Below, piece after piece: positions 33,650-43,547 of a stretch of DNA of 64,000 bases. The stretch spans positions 3,138,395 through 3,202,394 of the forward strand of contig NZ_AP017928.1 of the NCBI RefSeq assembly GCF_003584645.1, written 5' to 3'. The stretch comes from Methylocaldum marinum. Its GTDB lineage: Bacteria > Pseudomonadota > Gammaproteobacteria > Methylococcales > Methylococcaceae. Position 1 is the first letter of the stretch. Each line of letters begins with the position of its first letter. The notes below the pieces were generated by a model that was not told the origin of the DNA, searched no databases, and saw only the letters and a program-made list of their open reading frames with translations. The translations under genes and the position numbers were made by a program.

Positions 33650-34819
33650 GTGAAGATTCTTGTCATAACCCCATCCTTTCTTCCGAAAATCGGCGGCCTG
33701 GAGATGGCAGTCCATAACCTGAGCCTCAATTGGGCCAAAATGGGTCATCAGGTGTGTGTGGCCAATATGATATCTAATTGCGCATCGCACCCCGAAGCCG
33801 ACTACGAGGTCAGAAAAATTCGGGTCCTGCGCGGCGGAGACCGATTCGGCTGGCATCATTTCCCCTGGAACCGATGGATGTCCAATCAAATCGACCGGGT
33901 CATTCAAGATTTCAATCCGGACATGATAAGCGCACATTTCGCCTACCCTTGCGGAATCTGGCTTGCCGGCGTATCGCCGGATATACCCTGGACAATCACC
34001 TGCCACGCGGCCGACGTTCAAACCTTGAAGGATTATGGCTACGGCTATCGCTTGAAATTCAATATCGACGAAGAAATTGCCGGCGCCCTGGGGAAAGCGA
34101 CAAAGGTTATCGTGATCTCCGAAAACATAAGACGAATTGTCGAATCCCTCGGCGTACCCTCCGGCGCCATTACCCGTATTCCTGTTGGCGCGGATAGCCG
34201 ATTGCGGGATTTCGGCCGGGATATGAATATCAGGGCTGCCATGCATATTCCGGCCGGATGCCACTATATTCTTTCGGTCGGGCGAAATTATTTCGCCAAG
34301 GGATTCGAGATCGGTCTTGCCGCCTTTGCCAAAATCGCTGATCGATTCCCCGAAACCTATTATCTCTTTATCGGCAAGGATACCGGGATCTTGGCCGAAC
34401 AAGCCGAGCGGCTCGGTGTCGCAGAGCGCGTTCGGACCTGTGAAATGCTGGCGGGGCCTCATCTGTGGTCAGCTTATCGCGGTGCGATTTTATACCTGTC
34501 GCCGTCACGAATCGAAGGTTTCCCCTGCGTAGGCGTAGAAGCCATTATGGCCGGATTGCCCCTGGTTATGACGAATTGTCCGGGCAATAAGGAAGTATTG
34601 GAACACGGTGTCAATGGCCTTTTCTGTGCGGTCGACGATATCGACGGCATGGCAGGACAACTGGCACTGCTATTAGCCGATCGGGAACTCCGCCAAAGAT
34701 TGGCACGGGGCTCCCGGGAGCGTTCCCATCTCTACGACTGGACGGATATTTCTCACGCTTATTTGGAAGCTTGTTTCGGAGCAAACGGAAGGCATTGCCA
34801 TCATGATTTCCAGAATTAA
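33650..34819 (+). CDS. GT4-type glycosyltransferase
   Basis: 389 residues from a GTG with GGGGAACGTCC before it. N-terminal domain: ILVITPSFLPKIGGLEMAVH. C-terminal GT4 domain: ILSVGRNYFAKGFEIGL, LYLSPSRIEGFPCVGVEAIM (the E-x7-E region) and VTNCPG-like VMTNCPGNKEVLEHGVNG. It adds a sugar of unknown identity to the repeat unit. Overlaps wzy by 17 bp. Confidence 0.9.
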   Translation: MKILVITPSFLPKIGGLEMAVHNLSLNWAKMGHQVCVANMISNCASHPEADYEVRKIRVLRGGDRFGWHHFPWNRWMSNQIDRVIQDFNPDMISAHFAYPCGIWLAGVSPDIPWTITCHAADVQTLKDYGYGYRLKFNIDEEIAGALGKATKVIVISENIRRIVESLGVPSGAITRIPVGADSRLRDFGRDMNIRAAMHIPAGCHYILSVGRNYFAKGFEIGLAAFAKIADRFPETYYLFIGKDTGILAEQAERLGVAERVRTCEMLAGPHLWSAYRGAILYLSPSRIEGFPCVGVEAIMAGLPLVMTNCPGNKEVLEHGVNGLFCAVDDIDGMAGQLALLLADRELRQRLARGSRERSHLYDWTDISHAYLEACFGANGRHCHHDFQN

Positions 34820-36002
34820 GGACGAGGCATCCCCGCACCCTCATGCGGAAACCGCCGTATCGTTTGCCGATCAGTGGTTTCCGGAAGCGATGTTTTATGC
34901 CTATTTGTTCATAAGCGCCTTCGCTTACGCCATCCTCTATATTCCCAATATGGCACCGGCCCTGCTTTCGGCAACGGCCTTGATTGCGTCCCTGAAATCC
35001 CCCTCGAGACTGAAATGGCTGCTTTTGCCGGCTTTAACGCTTTCAATAATGGCCATCATCGATTTTCTGGGCTACCGAGGAGATATGGAAACGATCAAAT
35101 CCTATCTTTTTTGGACCCTGATGTTTGCCGTTTGCCTGGTTTTACACGAGGACCCCGGGTTCTTCGATCGAGCGAAGAATGTCTTGGCGATATATTTACT
35201 GTGTCATTTCTTTTTCCTGCAAGCTAGCCCCGTAGACGAAAATCGCCTGGGTTTGTCTGAAAAGATGTCGATATCGAATCCGAACGACCTGGGCTATTGG
35301 TGTGCATTCGGCGTATTCATGAGCCTGATCGCCTCCATCAGAAGCTCCGGATTGAAGCGCGTACTTTATTCATCTTTCGCTCTGATAGCACTGATCGTAC
35401 TGTTCAGAACCGTATCGCGCAGCGCCCTGATCTTTCTGGCTTTCTCGGTTGCGACGTATTTGTTTCTGTCGATTCGCGAGAGAGGGCGATTTTATTCCAT
35501 TTTATTCGTGCTTATTTTATTGGCGGTGAGCGGACTGGCATTCAAGCATTTTTTGTCAGAAGGTATGCAAGCTTATCGGCATCGCATGGAATACGAGGAA
35601 GACAAGGGCAATTATTCCTTTTCCGGGCGAACTTATTATCTGCAAGAAGGAATCCGGGCCGTTATCGCATCCCCATGGTATGGTACCGGTGAAGACGAGA
35701 TTTCGCCTCGCGAGGCCTCGAAGCCATCCGCGGCGCCGCATAATGTTTTCGTTGCCGTAGCGCTGCATTATGGGATCTGGCCTACCCTGTTTTTGGCTAT
35801 TCTTTGGCTTATTACCTTGGTCCGCGCGATCTCGCTTACTTTTTGGGCCGCTGAAAGCCGCAGGCATGATCAGTCGAACGAGCTGTTCGCATTTACCCTG
35901 TTCTTGTTCTTGATGTCCAACGTATCCAACAAAATGATGCTTGCGCCATTTTGCGTTCTGTATATGACTAAAGTGTTGACGGCGGGCTCTATTAGGGAAT
36001 AG
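34803..36002 (+). CDS. Wzy-like polymerase / O-antigen ligase family
   Basis: 399 residues with about ten membrane helices. The family-typical periplasmic loop region includes FRTVSRSALIFLAFS, SFSGRTYYLQEGIRAVIASP and PSAAPHNVFVAVALHYGIWP (the conserved PHN motif). Probably polymerises the lipid-linked repeats in the periplasm. Last gene before a 230-bp gap. Confidence 0.82.
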   Translation: MISRIKDEASPHPHAETAVSFADQWFPEAMFYAYLFISAFAYAILYIPNMAPALLSATALIASLKSPSRLKWLLLPALTLSIMAIIDFLGYRGDMETIKSYLFWTLMFAVCLVLHEDPGFFDRAKNVLAIYLLCHFFFLQASPVDENRLGLSEKMSISNPNDLGYWCAFGVFMSLIASIRSSGLKRVLYSSFALIALIVLFRTVSRSALIFLAFSVATYLFLSIRERGRFYSILFVLILLAVSGLAFKHFLSEGMQAYRHRMEYEEDKGNYSFSGRTYYLQEGIRAVIASPWYGTGEDEISPREASKPSAAPHNVFVAVALHYGIWPTLFLAILWLITLVRAISLTFWAAESRRHDQSNELFAFTLFLFLMSNVSNKMMLAPFCVLYMTKVLTAGSIRE

Positions 36003-36057
36003 TCGACCGCACATCACGGGCACTGGCTAGTATCGAGCGGGTTTGGGCAGCCCGGGT

Positions 36058-36156
36058 TCGTCGGCAAGGATTGCCGGCCACGAATGCTTGAGGCGAATTA
36101 CCCTGGCCGACGGCGCCAACGACTTTCACAGGCCCGTTATGCCGTATGAGCGAGAT
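36058..36156. repeat. Dispersed palindromic repeat, copy A
   Basis: Begins with a CGTCGGCAAGGATTGCCGG palindrome and ends GTTATGCCGTATGAGCGAG. The same order of parts occurs at 43633-43773 and, inverted, at 49141-49287. No coding potential. Confidence 0.75.
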
Positions 36157-36235
36157 AAAAACGATCTAGCACCGGTTCGCGTGGACGCTGCCTGAGAAGA
36201 GCGGCGGGAATTAATGTTGCTCGTGGAGTTAAGGT

Positions 36236-37384
36236 ATGGAGCCCGGGAAGGCAACGATATTGCACGTTATCGGTCAGCTCGGATTGGGTGGCGCCGAGCG
36301 GCAGCTTTTTCTGCTGGTGCGTAAGCTTTCCGACCGGTATGGATTCATTATCATATCTTATGATCCCGACCATGCCCAATATGTCGATGCGCTCAGAGAA
36401 ATCGGCGCGACAGTTTTCGTCATCCCCAGACAGAACGGAATTGGCGGACGCTTAAGGTTTTTGCTCAAAATCCGGGATATTATTCGAGAGGCATCGCCCG
36501 AAATCGTACAGACTTGGCTGATATCGGCCAACTTCTGGGGTAGAGCCGCCTACCTTTGTGCCCGGCCGCAAAAACCGCTGATCGCGTCGATACGCAATGT
36601 CAAGGAAGCCCGCTACTATGTCTTGTCGAGAATACTGGACGCCATATTGTCAAGATGGACCGATATCGTGATTTGCAATACCCATGCGGCTAAAGCATCG
36701 TTATTGCGTTACGGAATCTCTCCCGCGAAGATCCGGGTTATTCATAATGGTATAGAGCCTGACAAATACGATGTCTCTATCTCAAAGAAAACGATTAGAC
36801 AGCGACTAGGCATTCCACAGGAAAATTTCGTAATCGGAACTATCGGGCGAATAACGCGACAAAAGAATTATCCGCTATTCGTCTCCATGGCGGAAACCCT
36901 ATTAAAAAGGAATTCGCACCTGCATTTTATCGTCGTTGGCAACGGTGAATTGCGTCCCCAAACGGAAAGAATGATCGAGGAACGGGGTTTGAGGAACAGA
37001 TTTACGCTCACTGGCGCACGGAACGATATTGCTGAGGTACTCAAGGCCTTTGATTTGTTCATCCTGACTTCGAGTTGGGAAGGGTTTCCGAATGTGCTCA
37101 TGGAAGCGATGTGCGGCCGCGTTCCGGTCATCGCCACGGCGGTGGGCGGAGTCGCCGAATTGGTTCAGGACGGCGCCAACGGGCTATTGGTCGAGCCGGG
37201 TGATCTGGAAGGACTGGTTCGCGCCGTGGAAACCCTGGTTTCCGACACCGAAAGGCGAACTCGGCTGGGAGACGCAGGCCGCCGTTCGATCGAAAACCAC
37301 TATACGCTGGGACACATGGCGGAACGGACCGCGGCGATTTACGAAGAACTCATGGCAGGGCGAAACAAAGGAAGTTTGCGGTGA
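36236..37384 (+). CDS. GT4-type glycosyltransferase
   Basis: 382 residues, ATG with GTGGAGTTAAGGT before it. HVIGQLGLGGAERQLFLLVR at the start, then IGTIGRITRQKNYPLFV, LFILTSSWEGFPNVLMEAMC and VIATAVGGVAELVQDGANG. This is the GT-B fold GT4 family. Begins a second gene pair of the exopolysaccharide locus. Overlaps the next GTG start by 4 bp. Confidence 0.92.
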   Translation: MEPGKATILHVIGQLGLGGAERQLFLLVRKLSDRYGFIIISYDPDHAQYVDALREIGATVFVIPRQNGIGGRLRFLLKIRDIIREASPEIVQTWLISANFWGRAAYLCARPQKPLIASIRNVKEARYYVLSRILDAILSRWTDIVICNTHAAKASLLRYGISPAKIRVIHNGIEPDKYDVSISKKTIRQRLGIPQENFVIGTIGRITRQKNYPLFVSMAETLLKRNSHLHFIVVGNGELRPQTERMIEERGLRNRFTLTGARNDIAEVLKAFDLFILTSSWEGFPNVLMEAMCGRVPVIATAVGGVAELVQDGANGLLVEPGDLEGLVRAVETLVSDTERRTRLGDAGRRSIENHYTLGHMAERTAAIYEELMAGRNKGSLR

Positions 37385-38589
37385 AACTGGCCGTTTTCGT
37401 CGATCAGGTCTTTTGGTTTGATGGTGAGCATTACTCGACCGATGCAGCCTTCGTCAAGTTTGTGACTGCGTTCGAGTCTTGTTTCGAAAAAATCGTATTC
37501 TGCGGCCGTTTATCGGGAGAGCGAAGGCGGGAAAAGTATGTCCTGGACCCCAGGAAAACCGAGGTGTGCGCTTTACCTTTCTATAAGAATCTTTATGCCT
37601 TGGGAAAAGTGGGACTCTCCGTCATACCCGAAACATTTCGGATTCTCGCCAGGGAAAGCGAAACCTGGGATCTGGTGTGGCTTTGCGTGCCTAACCCGCT
37701 GGCTTTGCTCTATGTTTATCTGTGCAAGCGCAAGCAAATACCTTTTTTCATGATGGTACGCGGTAATCTGGTGCGGGATGTACGCTATCGAAGCCGCGGT
37801 CTGATGGGAATGACCGCCCTTGCGGCGGCGGGTTTTCTTCAAAACCGGTTTCAAGCCCTGGCCCGGCGTCATGTCACCTTTGCCATAGGGGAGGAAATGT
37901 ATCGGCAATACAAAAAGGCCGACACCTCCCCGGTTTTTCGAGGCATTTGCTCCCTGATTTCCGAACGGGACGTCGAATTGTCGCGGGTTCTCAGGGGAAC
38001 GATCGATCCGAAGCCCCGAAAGCCCGTTCTTTTGAGCGTACTCCGGCTCGAGCCGGAAAAAGGGGGACAGTATTTGATCGAAGCCGTTCGGCTGTTGGTG
38101 GAGGACAAACGGCTCGAATTCGAATTGCACCTGGTGGGTTCCGGACGAATGGAAAACGCGCTGCGCAGCCAAGTCAGCCGAATGGGACTGGAAGCCTACA
38201 TTCAGTTTCACGGATACGTCCCATTTGGTGCCGAGCTTCTGGCGCTTTATCGTTCGGCCTCGGCGTTCATTCTTCCGTCTCTGACCGAAGGTGTGCCCCA
38301 GGTGTTGATCGAAGCGATGGCTTGCGGGGTTCCCGTCATAGCCACCAAGGTGGGAGGGGTCCCTCAATTGTTGAAGGATGAAGTTAACGGCTTACTGGTC
38401 GAACCGGCTCAGCCGGCGCAGATCTGCAACGCAGTCTTCCGGCTACTGGATGATGAACCTTTAAGAACACGCTTGGTGGAGAATGGTTATCAAACCGGCT
38501 TCAAGCATACGCTCGAAAATGAAAGGAACCGCATTTTGACGGTTTTGAAACAGTTCGGCCTGCTACGCCCGGCACAAGCGGAACCATGA
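37381..38589 (+). CDS. GT4-type glycosyltransferase
   Basis: 402 residues from a GTG. N-terminal acceptor domain is atypical (VFVDQVFWFDGEHYSTDAA). The donor-binding domain is standard: LLSVLRLEPEKGGQYLI, AFILPSLTEGVPQVLIEAMA and VIATKVGGVPQLLKDEVNG. Coupled to the preceding glycosyltransferase by a GTGA-type overlap. Confidence 0.92.
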   Translation: MKLAVFVDQVFWFDGEHYSTDAAFVKFVTAFESCFEKIVFCGRLSGERRREKYVLDPRKTEVCALPFYKNLYALGKVGLSVIPETFRILARESETWDLVWLCVPNPLALLYVYLCKRKQIPFFMMVRGNLVRDVRYRSRGLMGMTALAAAGFLQNRFQALARRHVTFAIGEEMYRQYKKADTSPVFRGICSLISERDVELSRVLRGTIDPKPRKPVLLSVLRLEPEKGGQYLIEAVRLLVEDKRLEFELHLVGSGRMENALRSQVSRMGLEAYIQFHGYVPFGAELLALYRSASAFILPSLTEGVPQVLIEAMACGVPVIATKVGGVPQLLKDEVNGLLVEPAQPAQICNAVFRLLDDEPLRTRLVENGYQTGFKHTLENERNRILTVLKQFGLLRPAQAEP

Positions 38590-38942
38590 ACCTAAATCCG
38601 GCGGTTGGATACACCCTGAAAAGCGCCAGGCCCTCATCCCCAGCCCTTCTCCAAGACCCTCACCCGACCCTCTCCCAAAGGGAGAGGGCGTTTTGAAGTT
38701 CGGGAGAAGGGAGTTCAGCCCCTCTCCCTCCGGGAGAGGGGTCGGGGTGAGGGAATGCGGCGGCTGATGGGGCATTGCGGTCATTTCGGTAGTCAACTGC
38801 GGTTTTTAGGATGAAGTATCGAGGCCGCCTGTTTTATTAATCAGAGCTTTCTTTAAAGCGCAGATCTCGAAGACACTGCTCGCCAGGAGTCCGCGAAAGC
38901 TGTTTTCGGGAATCCATGAATCGAAGGAATTCAGGAGGAAAT
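38590..38942. repeat. Gap with large imperfect inverted repeat
   Basis: Bases 38630-38755 contain CCCTCACCCGACCCTCTCCC and, facing it, GGGAGAGGGGTCGGGGTGAG, each arm also holding a small hairpin of its own. This CCCTCTCCC/GGGAGAGGG type of dispersed repeat also forms the core of the 99-bp MITEs. No gene is seen. Confidence 0.7.
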
Positions 38943-39983
38943 ATGAGCAACCGGGGATTGGTTTCGATCATCGTTCCCTGCCGAGACGAAGAGCGATTTC
39001 TGGCGGCCTGCCTCGATTCCATTATCGCCAACGATTATCCGAAAGATAAGCTGGAGGTTTTCGTTGTCGACGGCGAGAGCCGTGATGCTTCGGTGGTTAT
39101 TGCCGAAAGTTACGCTCGACGGTATCCCTTTATTCGCGTCTTGCAGAACCCCGGGAAGACGGCGCCCGCCGGACTCAACCGGGGTCTTCGATGCGCCGAA
39201 GGGGACATCGTCATGCGCATGGACGTCCATGTGTCTTATCCGCCGCATTACATTTCGACCCTGGTCGACTGGCTCAACCGGACCGGAGCCGGCAATGTGG
39301 GTGGCATCTGCATCACGCGGCCGGCCAATGATTCGGCCATCGCTCGGGCGATTGCCATTGCGCTTGCCCATCCTTTCGGCGTCGGCAATTCCTATTTCCG
39401 AATCGGCACGTCCGAACCCAGATGGGTCGACACGGTACCGTTCGGCTGCTACCGAAGCGAAGTCTTCCGGCAGGTCGGACTCTTCGACGAAGAACTGGTG
39501 AGAAACCAGGACGATGAATTCAACCTGCGCCTTATCAAACACGGGTTGGGCATTTTGCTCGTGCCCGATGTCGCGTCTTATTACTACGCCAGGGAATCGC
39601 TTTCCAGGCTTTGGCGTATGTATTTCCAGTACGGTTATTTCAAACCCCTGGTCGCCAGGAAGATCGGCGGAGTATTGACCGTCCGCCAGTTAATACCGGC
39701 AGCATTCGCATCGAGCTTGATCGTCACGGGGCTGCCGGCGGCGTGGTTCTTTCCGGCGGCCATCGCGTCGGGACTCATCATTCTTGCCTACACTCTCGCG
39801 ATTATTGCATGCGCCGCTCGAGTTGTGCCCCGGCACGGATGCAAGCCCGCTTTAGCCCTGGCCGTTGTCTTTCCCGTACTGCACTTGAGTTATGGATTTG
39901 GCTATTTGAAAGGAATCATGGACTTTCTCGTATTTCGGAATAAAAGCCCTACCAACGCTATCAAGGTCCCGCTATCGCGATGA
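38943..39983 (+). CDS. GT2-type glycosyltransferase, membrane-anchored
   Basis: 346 residues from ATG 38943, with a strong AGGAGGAAAT site. GT-A domain: VSIIVPCRDEERFLAACLDS, VFVVDGESRDASV, IVMRMDVHVSYPP (DxD-type), FDEELVRNQDDEFNLRLIKHG. The C-terminus has two or three membrane helices (AAFASSLIVTGLPAAWFFPA onward). It resembles ExoA/succinoglycan-type transferases. Confidence 0.92.
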   Translation: MSNRGLVSIIVPCRDEERFLAACLDSIIANDYPKDKLEVFVVDGESRDASVVIAESYARRYPFIRVLQNPGKTAPAGLNRGLRCAEGDIVMRMDVHVSYPPHYISTLVDWLNRTGAGNVGGICITRPANDSAIARAIAIALAHPFGVGNSYFRIGTSEPRWVDTVPFGCYRSEVFRQVGLFDEELVRNQDDEFNLRLIKHGLGILLVPDVASYYYARESLSRLWRMYFQYGYFKPLVARKIGGVLTVRQLIPAAFASSLIVTGLPAAWFFPAAIASGLIILAYTLAIIACAARVVPRHGCKPALALAVVFPVLHLSYGFGYLKGIMDFLVFRNKSPTNAIKVPLSR

Positions 39984-40438
39984 AAGCGGATTGACGTTTT
40001 TCAACTCTATTTTCCGGAGACTTTGAGGTTTTTCCAGCCTTTGGGTTAGTGGCCTGCCGATCACCGGTACGGATTTTTGCTTATTTCTGATAACGCATGA
40101 TTGGAGTTAAATGTTTACAGGCTGTGCCCAAAGCGAAACGGCTGGCAAATCAGGACGAACGGTCGAATGTATAGCTATATTCCTATTAGTCCACGGTGGA
40201 ATCTCTCCAGCAGGAAAACCCTGTCGGAGTCGAAAGAGCCCACTACGCTGGAAATGCAAGCACCGCAAAACCGCATACCCTGATATCTTTTGCATTTTTT
40301 GCGATCCCGGAATATGCGTTCACTTGGATAAAAATATTCCTGTCTATCGCACAGATTCGAAGAAATAGTGTTGACTCTGTTGCCGGGTCATTTGAAACGC
40401 CTGGATGCACTTAACCTCCGGGGAACGGAGAACGGTTT
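39984..40438. promoter_or_regulatory. Intergenic gap before the Wzc-like gene
   Basis: 455 bp with no convincing gene; small frames present have no ribosome binding site. It is likely to hold a promoter for 40439-43547. CTCCGGGGAACGGAGAACGG lies just before the start and could serve as ribosome binding region and hairpin. Confidence 0.4.
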
Positions 40439-41953
40439 ATGATACGGAATTCTTCCATCAGGGATCTGCTGCACATTACGTTTAAATGGAAATCCCATAT
40501 TCTATTTGTTTTCTTTGCGACCGTTCTTGGCGTCGCGTCGTACTCTCTGCTCAGCAAGCCTGTTTATGAAGCCAGCTCCAAGCTTCTCATCAAAGTCGGC
40601 AGGGAAAATGTCTACGCCCCGACCTTTCTTGCCAGAGAGCAGACCAGTCTTGTCGTGAATGAAAGGCAGGAAGAACAGGTTAATTCTGAAATCGAAATAC
40701 TTAAAAGCCAGTTTTTGGCGAATAAGGTCATCGAGTCCGTAGGTATTAACCGACTATATCCCGAATTGAATTCAGAACGCCGAGGAGTGCTCGCAGCCCT
40801 TTTCATGGAAAAATTCTTTTCGGCTCCAAGCGCGGCGGAAACGAGCGATATCGCCTTGTCGAAATTTCAGGAAAACCTCCGGGTCGAAGGCGTAAAGAAA
40901 ACCGACGTCATCGATGTTTCGTTTCAGCATGAAGATCCCGTCGTCGCCGCAGCAGTACTGAATACCCTCATAAGCTTATATTTGGACCGACATCTCGACG
41001 TCCACCAAGACCCGCAGTTCTCCGGTTTTTTCGGAGAAAAACCGAAAACTTTGGCCGACGAGCTGCAGGAGGCGGAAGCCAATTTGGACGCGTTCAGGAA
41101 ACAATATGGCGTCAGCTCTTCGCCGGACGAGCTCCGAACACTCCTGGTGAAAGAGGAGGGAGATGTTCGCGCCACTTTGAATCAAACGATCAGCCTGGAG
41201 GCCGAGACGGAAGCACAAGTCAAACAATTGCGAGCTCATCTGAAAAAAATACCCGAGCTTGTGAACCTGAATAAAGAAGTCGAGCATAATCCCTACGCAA
41301 TAAGCACTATTCGTTCGAAGCTCATAGAGCTGCAAATCAGAGAGCGCGAGCTTTTAAATAAGTACAACAGTGACAATTTACTGGTGAAAAACGTAAGAAC
41401 CGAGATGGAGGAAGTTCTCACTCAGCTGTCCGATGAGGAAGCAAAAGTCTACGAGCGATCCCATTCCGGATTAAACGCCATACGTCAAACCATACAGCAA
41501 CAGCTTTTGCAAAAAGAGGCTGAACTCAATGCGCTGAAGGCGAAGAGCAGCAGCTTATTGAACTTATTATCCACGTATAAACAAAGACTGGACGAGCTCA
41601 ACCACATCGAAGTCGGGTATTACCGGCTGAAACAGGAAGTCGATGTGAATCGGCAAAACTATCAGTTCTACCTCGGTAAGTTCGCGGAATCCCGGATATC
41701 CAACGCCATGGACAAGGAGCGAATTACCAATGTGAGCCTGATCGATCCGGCACGGCCGCCCTCCAAACCGGTGAGTCCCAAGATTCTTTTGAACCTTGTG
41801 CTATCGATTTTTCTCGGAGGCGTGGGAAGCCTTGCCCTGGCTTACGGGATGGAATATTTCGATACCCGATTGGAGAAACCGGAGGACGTCGAAGCTCATT
41901 TGAAATTACCCGTTTTGGCGTCGATCGCGGAGTTCAGCTCGAGCGGCAAATAA
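40439..41953 (+). CDS. Wzc/GumC-like chain-length protein without kinase
   Basis: 504 residues. Wzz domain with a first membrane helix near residues 18-38 (ILFVFFATVLGVASYSLLS), VYEASSKLLIKVGRENVY, a long periplasmic coiled coil (about 200-420) and a C-terminal helix (KILLNLVLSIFLGGVGSLAL). It ends after SIAEF, so no cytoplasmic kinase domain; the kinase-like partner is the next gene. Controls polymer length and export with Wza-type proteins, which are not in this window. Confidence 0.9.
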   Translation: MIRNSSIRDLLHITFKWKSHILFVFFATVLGVASYSLLSKPVYEASSKLLIKVGRENVYAPTFLAREQTSLVVNERQEEQVNSEIEILKSQFLANKVIESVGINRLYPELNSERRGVLAALFMEKFFSAPSAAETSDIALSKFQENLRVEGVKKTDVIDVSFQHEDPVVAAAVLNTLISLYLDRHLDVHQDPQFSGFFGEKPKTLADELQEAEANLDAFRKQYGVSSSPDELRTLLVKEEGDVRATLNQTISLEAETEAQVKQLRAHLKKIPELVNLNKEVEHNPYAISTIRSKLIELQIRERELLNKYNSDNLLVKNVRTEMEEVLTQLSDEEAKVYERSHSGLNAIRQTIQQQLLQKEAELNALKAKSSSLLNLLSTYKQRLDELNHIEVGYYRLKQEVDVNRQNYQFYLGKFAESRISNAMDKERITNVSLIDPARPPSKPVSPKILLNLVLSIFLGGVGSLALAYGMEYFDTRLEKPEDVEAHLKLPVLASIAEFSSSGK

Positions 41954-42023
41954 GCTCGTCCGGCGTCATTTTTTTGAAAATCCGGGTTGCGACTCGTTTC
42001 ACCTCGTTTTTGGGAGAGAGACC

Positions 42024-42767
42024 TTGACAGGGATGTTAAATGCGCAGGACATCGTCCGGCGCGCGAATCAACCAGCCGACGTACCGATCGATTTCTACGT
42101 GGAGGCAAGCCTTAAGCACGAATCCCCGGTCTTTCGATCACCGGCACAGTATGAAATCCTGAAGAGCAAGCTCTTGACTCTACCGCCGGGCGAGGCTGTC
42201 AGGACTGTGCTGCTCGTGGGCTCTGCGGCCGGCGACGGCGTTTCGACCACCGCCATGAATCTGGCCGGGGTGATGGCCCGCGACTCGCAACGCAAGGTCG
42301 TTTTGCTGGATACGAATCTCGCTTCTCCGGGCCTGAATGACTTCATCCAGTCCGAACCGGTTCTGGGATTGACGGATATCGTTTACGACAATCTCGAACA
42401 GGTCCCTTTCCTCAAACTCGGTTCCGACAATCTTTATGCTCTCCCTGTCGGCCGGAAACGGATGAATCCCATCGAGTTGTTTCAATCCGACAAGTTCGAT
42501 CGTCTTTTGAGTCTGGTTCGAAATCGCTTCGACTATGTCTTTCTGGATGCGCCGCCGGTTCTTGGCTTTCCGGAAAGCCTCATGCTCTCCGCTAGAGTCG
42601 ATGCCGTCATTTTGGTGGTTCGTTCCGGTTCCACCCGCGTCGAAGTGGCGGTCAAGGCGAGAAAAACACTCGAGGCCGCCGGCGCCAAACTATTGGGCGT
42701 TGTAGTCAACCGGCGGCGATACCACATTCCGGACCGGATATACCGGTTTCTGTTCAAGCGGTCATAA
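42024..42767 (+). CDS. BY-kinase-like CpsD/CapB ATPase, Walker A altered
   Basis: 247 residues from a TTG with GGAG seven bases upstream; an ATG at 42033 is possible. P-loop protein of the BY-kinase group: VLLVGSAAGDGVSTTAMNLA is the Walker A region, VVLLDTNLASPGL the A' region and FDYVFLDAPP Walker B. Family members read GEGKS/T in Walker A; here the Lys is Val (GDGVST), and A' has DTN instead of DxD. It probably binds ATP poorly or is a regulatory pseudo-kinase. The C-terminus has only two Tyr (RRRYHIPDRIYRFLFKRS). Confidence 0.87.
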   Translation: MTGMLNAQDIVRRANQPADVPIDFYVEASLKHESPVFRSPAQYEILKSKLLTLPPGEAVRTVLLVGSAAGDGVSTTAMNLAGVMARDSQRKVVLLDTNLASPGLNDFIQSEPVLGLTDIVYDNLEQVPFLKLGSDNLYALPVGRKRMNPIELFQSDKFDRLLSLVRNRFDYVFLDAPPVLGFPESLMLSARVDAVILVVRSGSTRVEVAVKARKTLEAAGAKLLGVVVNRRRYHIPDRIYRFLFKRS

Positions 42768-42854
42768 TGCATCGGCGACTTCCGGCTTGAATCGGTGCCG
42801 AAGTCTCGCCGATCCGAGTCGGCATCAAGGATCATAAGCGAACGAGGATAAAGC

Positions 42855-43547
42855 ATGGCTTCGAGCGATGAAGTTTCTCGTCTGATACGGGTTTACCGCG
42901 AATATGAGCAGCGGGACAGTTGGTCCGATCTTAATGCCGGAAATCGGACGATCCTGGAGGAGCGTCGCAGGGTCTTGGGCCGGATACTGGCCGAACACGG
43001 CCTTTTGCCGTTGGCCGATCGACGCATTCTCGATGTGGGATGCGGTCAGGGCCAGGTCCTCGCCAGTCTCATGGCGTACGGCGCTGCGCCGGGAAATCTG
43101 TTCGGGCTGGATCTCTTGCCGCAACGCATTGAAATCGCCAAACAACGATTTCCGGAAATCCATTTCCGGCAAGGCAATGCCGAATGTCTGGCGTTCGTCG
43201 ACGGCTTTTTCGATTTAGTGCTTCTGTTTACGGTGTTTTCATCCATCCTGGACGCACAAATGGCGCTAAACGTGTCACAGGAAGTGCGTCGGATACTGAA
43301 ACCGGGCGGAGCCGTGCTCTGGTACGACTTCCGATATAACAATCCCAACAACCCGAATGTGCGGGGTGTTTCCCGGAAGGCCGTGGCCACGCTGTTCCCG
43401 GACTTTTCCCTGCACCTCGATACCATCACCCTGCTCCCCCCGCTGGCAAGACATCTCGGCCGCGCAACTTCCTGGCTTTACCCGGTATTGTCGGCGCTGC
43501 CGGTGTTACGCACTCATTACATGGGACTGTTGATCAAGCCGAAGTAG
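42855..43547 (+). CDS. Class I SAM-dependent methyltransferase
   Basis: 230 residues. Motif I ILDVGCGQGQVLASLM, then FGLDLLPQRIEIAKQRFP, and LVLLFTVFSSILD; RRILKPGGAVLWYDFRYNNP is motif VI-like. It probably methylates a sugar or lipid-linked intermediate, judging by its place at the end of the exopolysaccharide genes. Confidence 0.85.
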   Translation: MASSDEVSRLIRVYREYEQRDSWSDLNAGNRTILEERRRVLGRILAEHGLLPLADRRILDVGCGQGQVLASLMAYGAAPGNLFGLDLLPQRIEIAKQRFPEIHFRQGNAECLAFVDGFFDLVLLFTVFSSILDAQMALNVSQEVRRILKPGGAVLWYDFRYNNPNNPNVRGVSRKAVATLFPDFSLHLDTITLLPPLARHLGRATSWLYPVLSALPVLRTHYMGLLIKPK

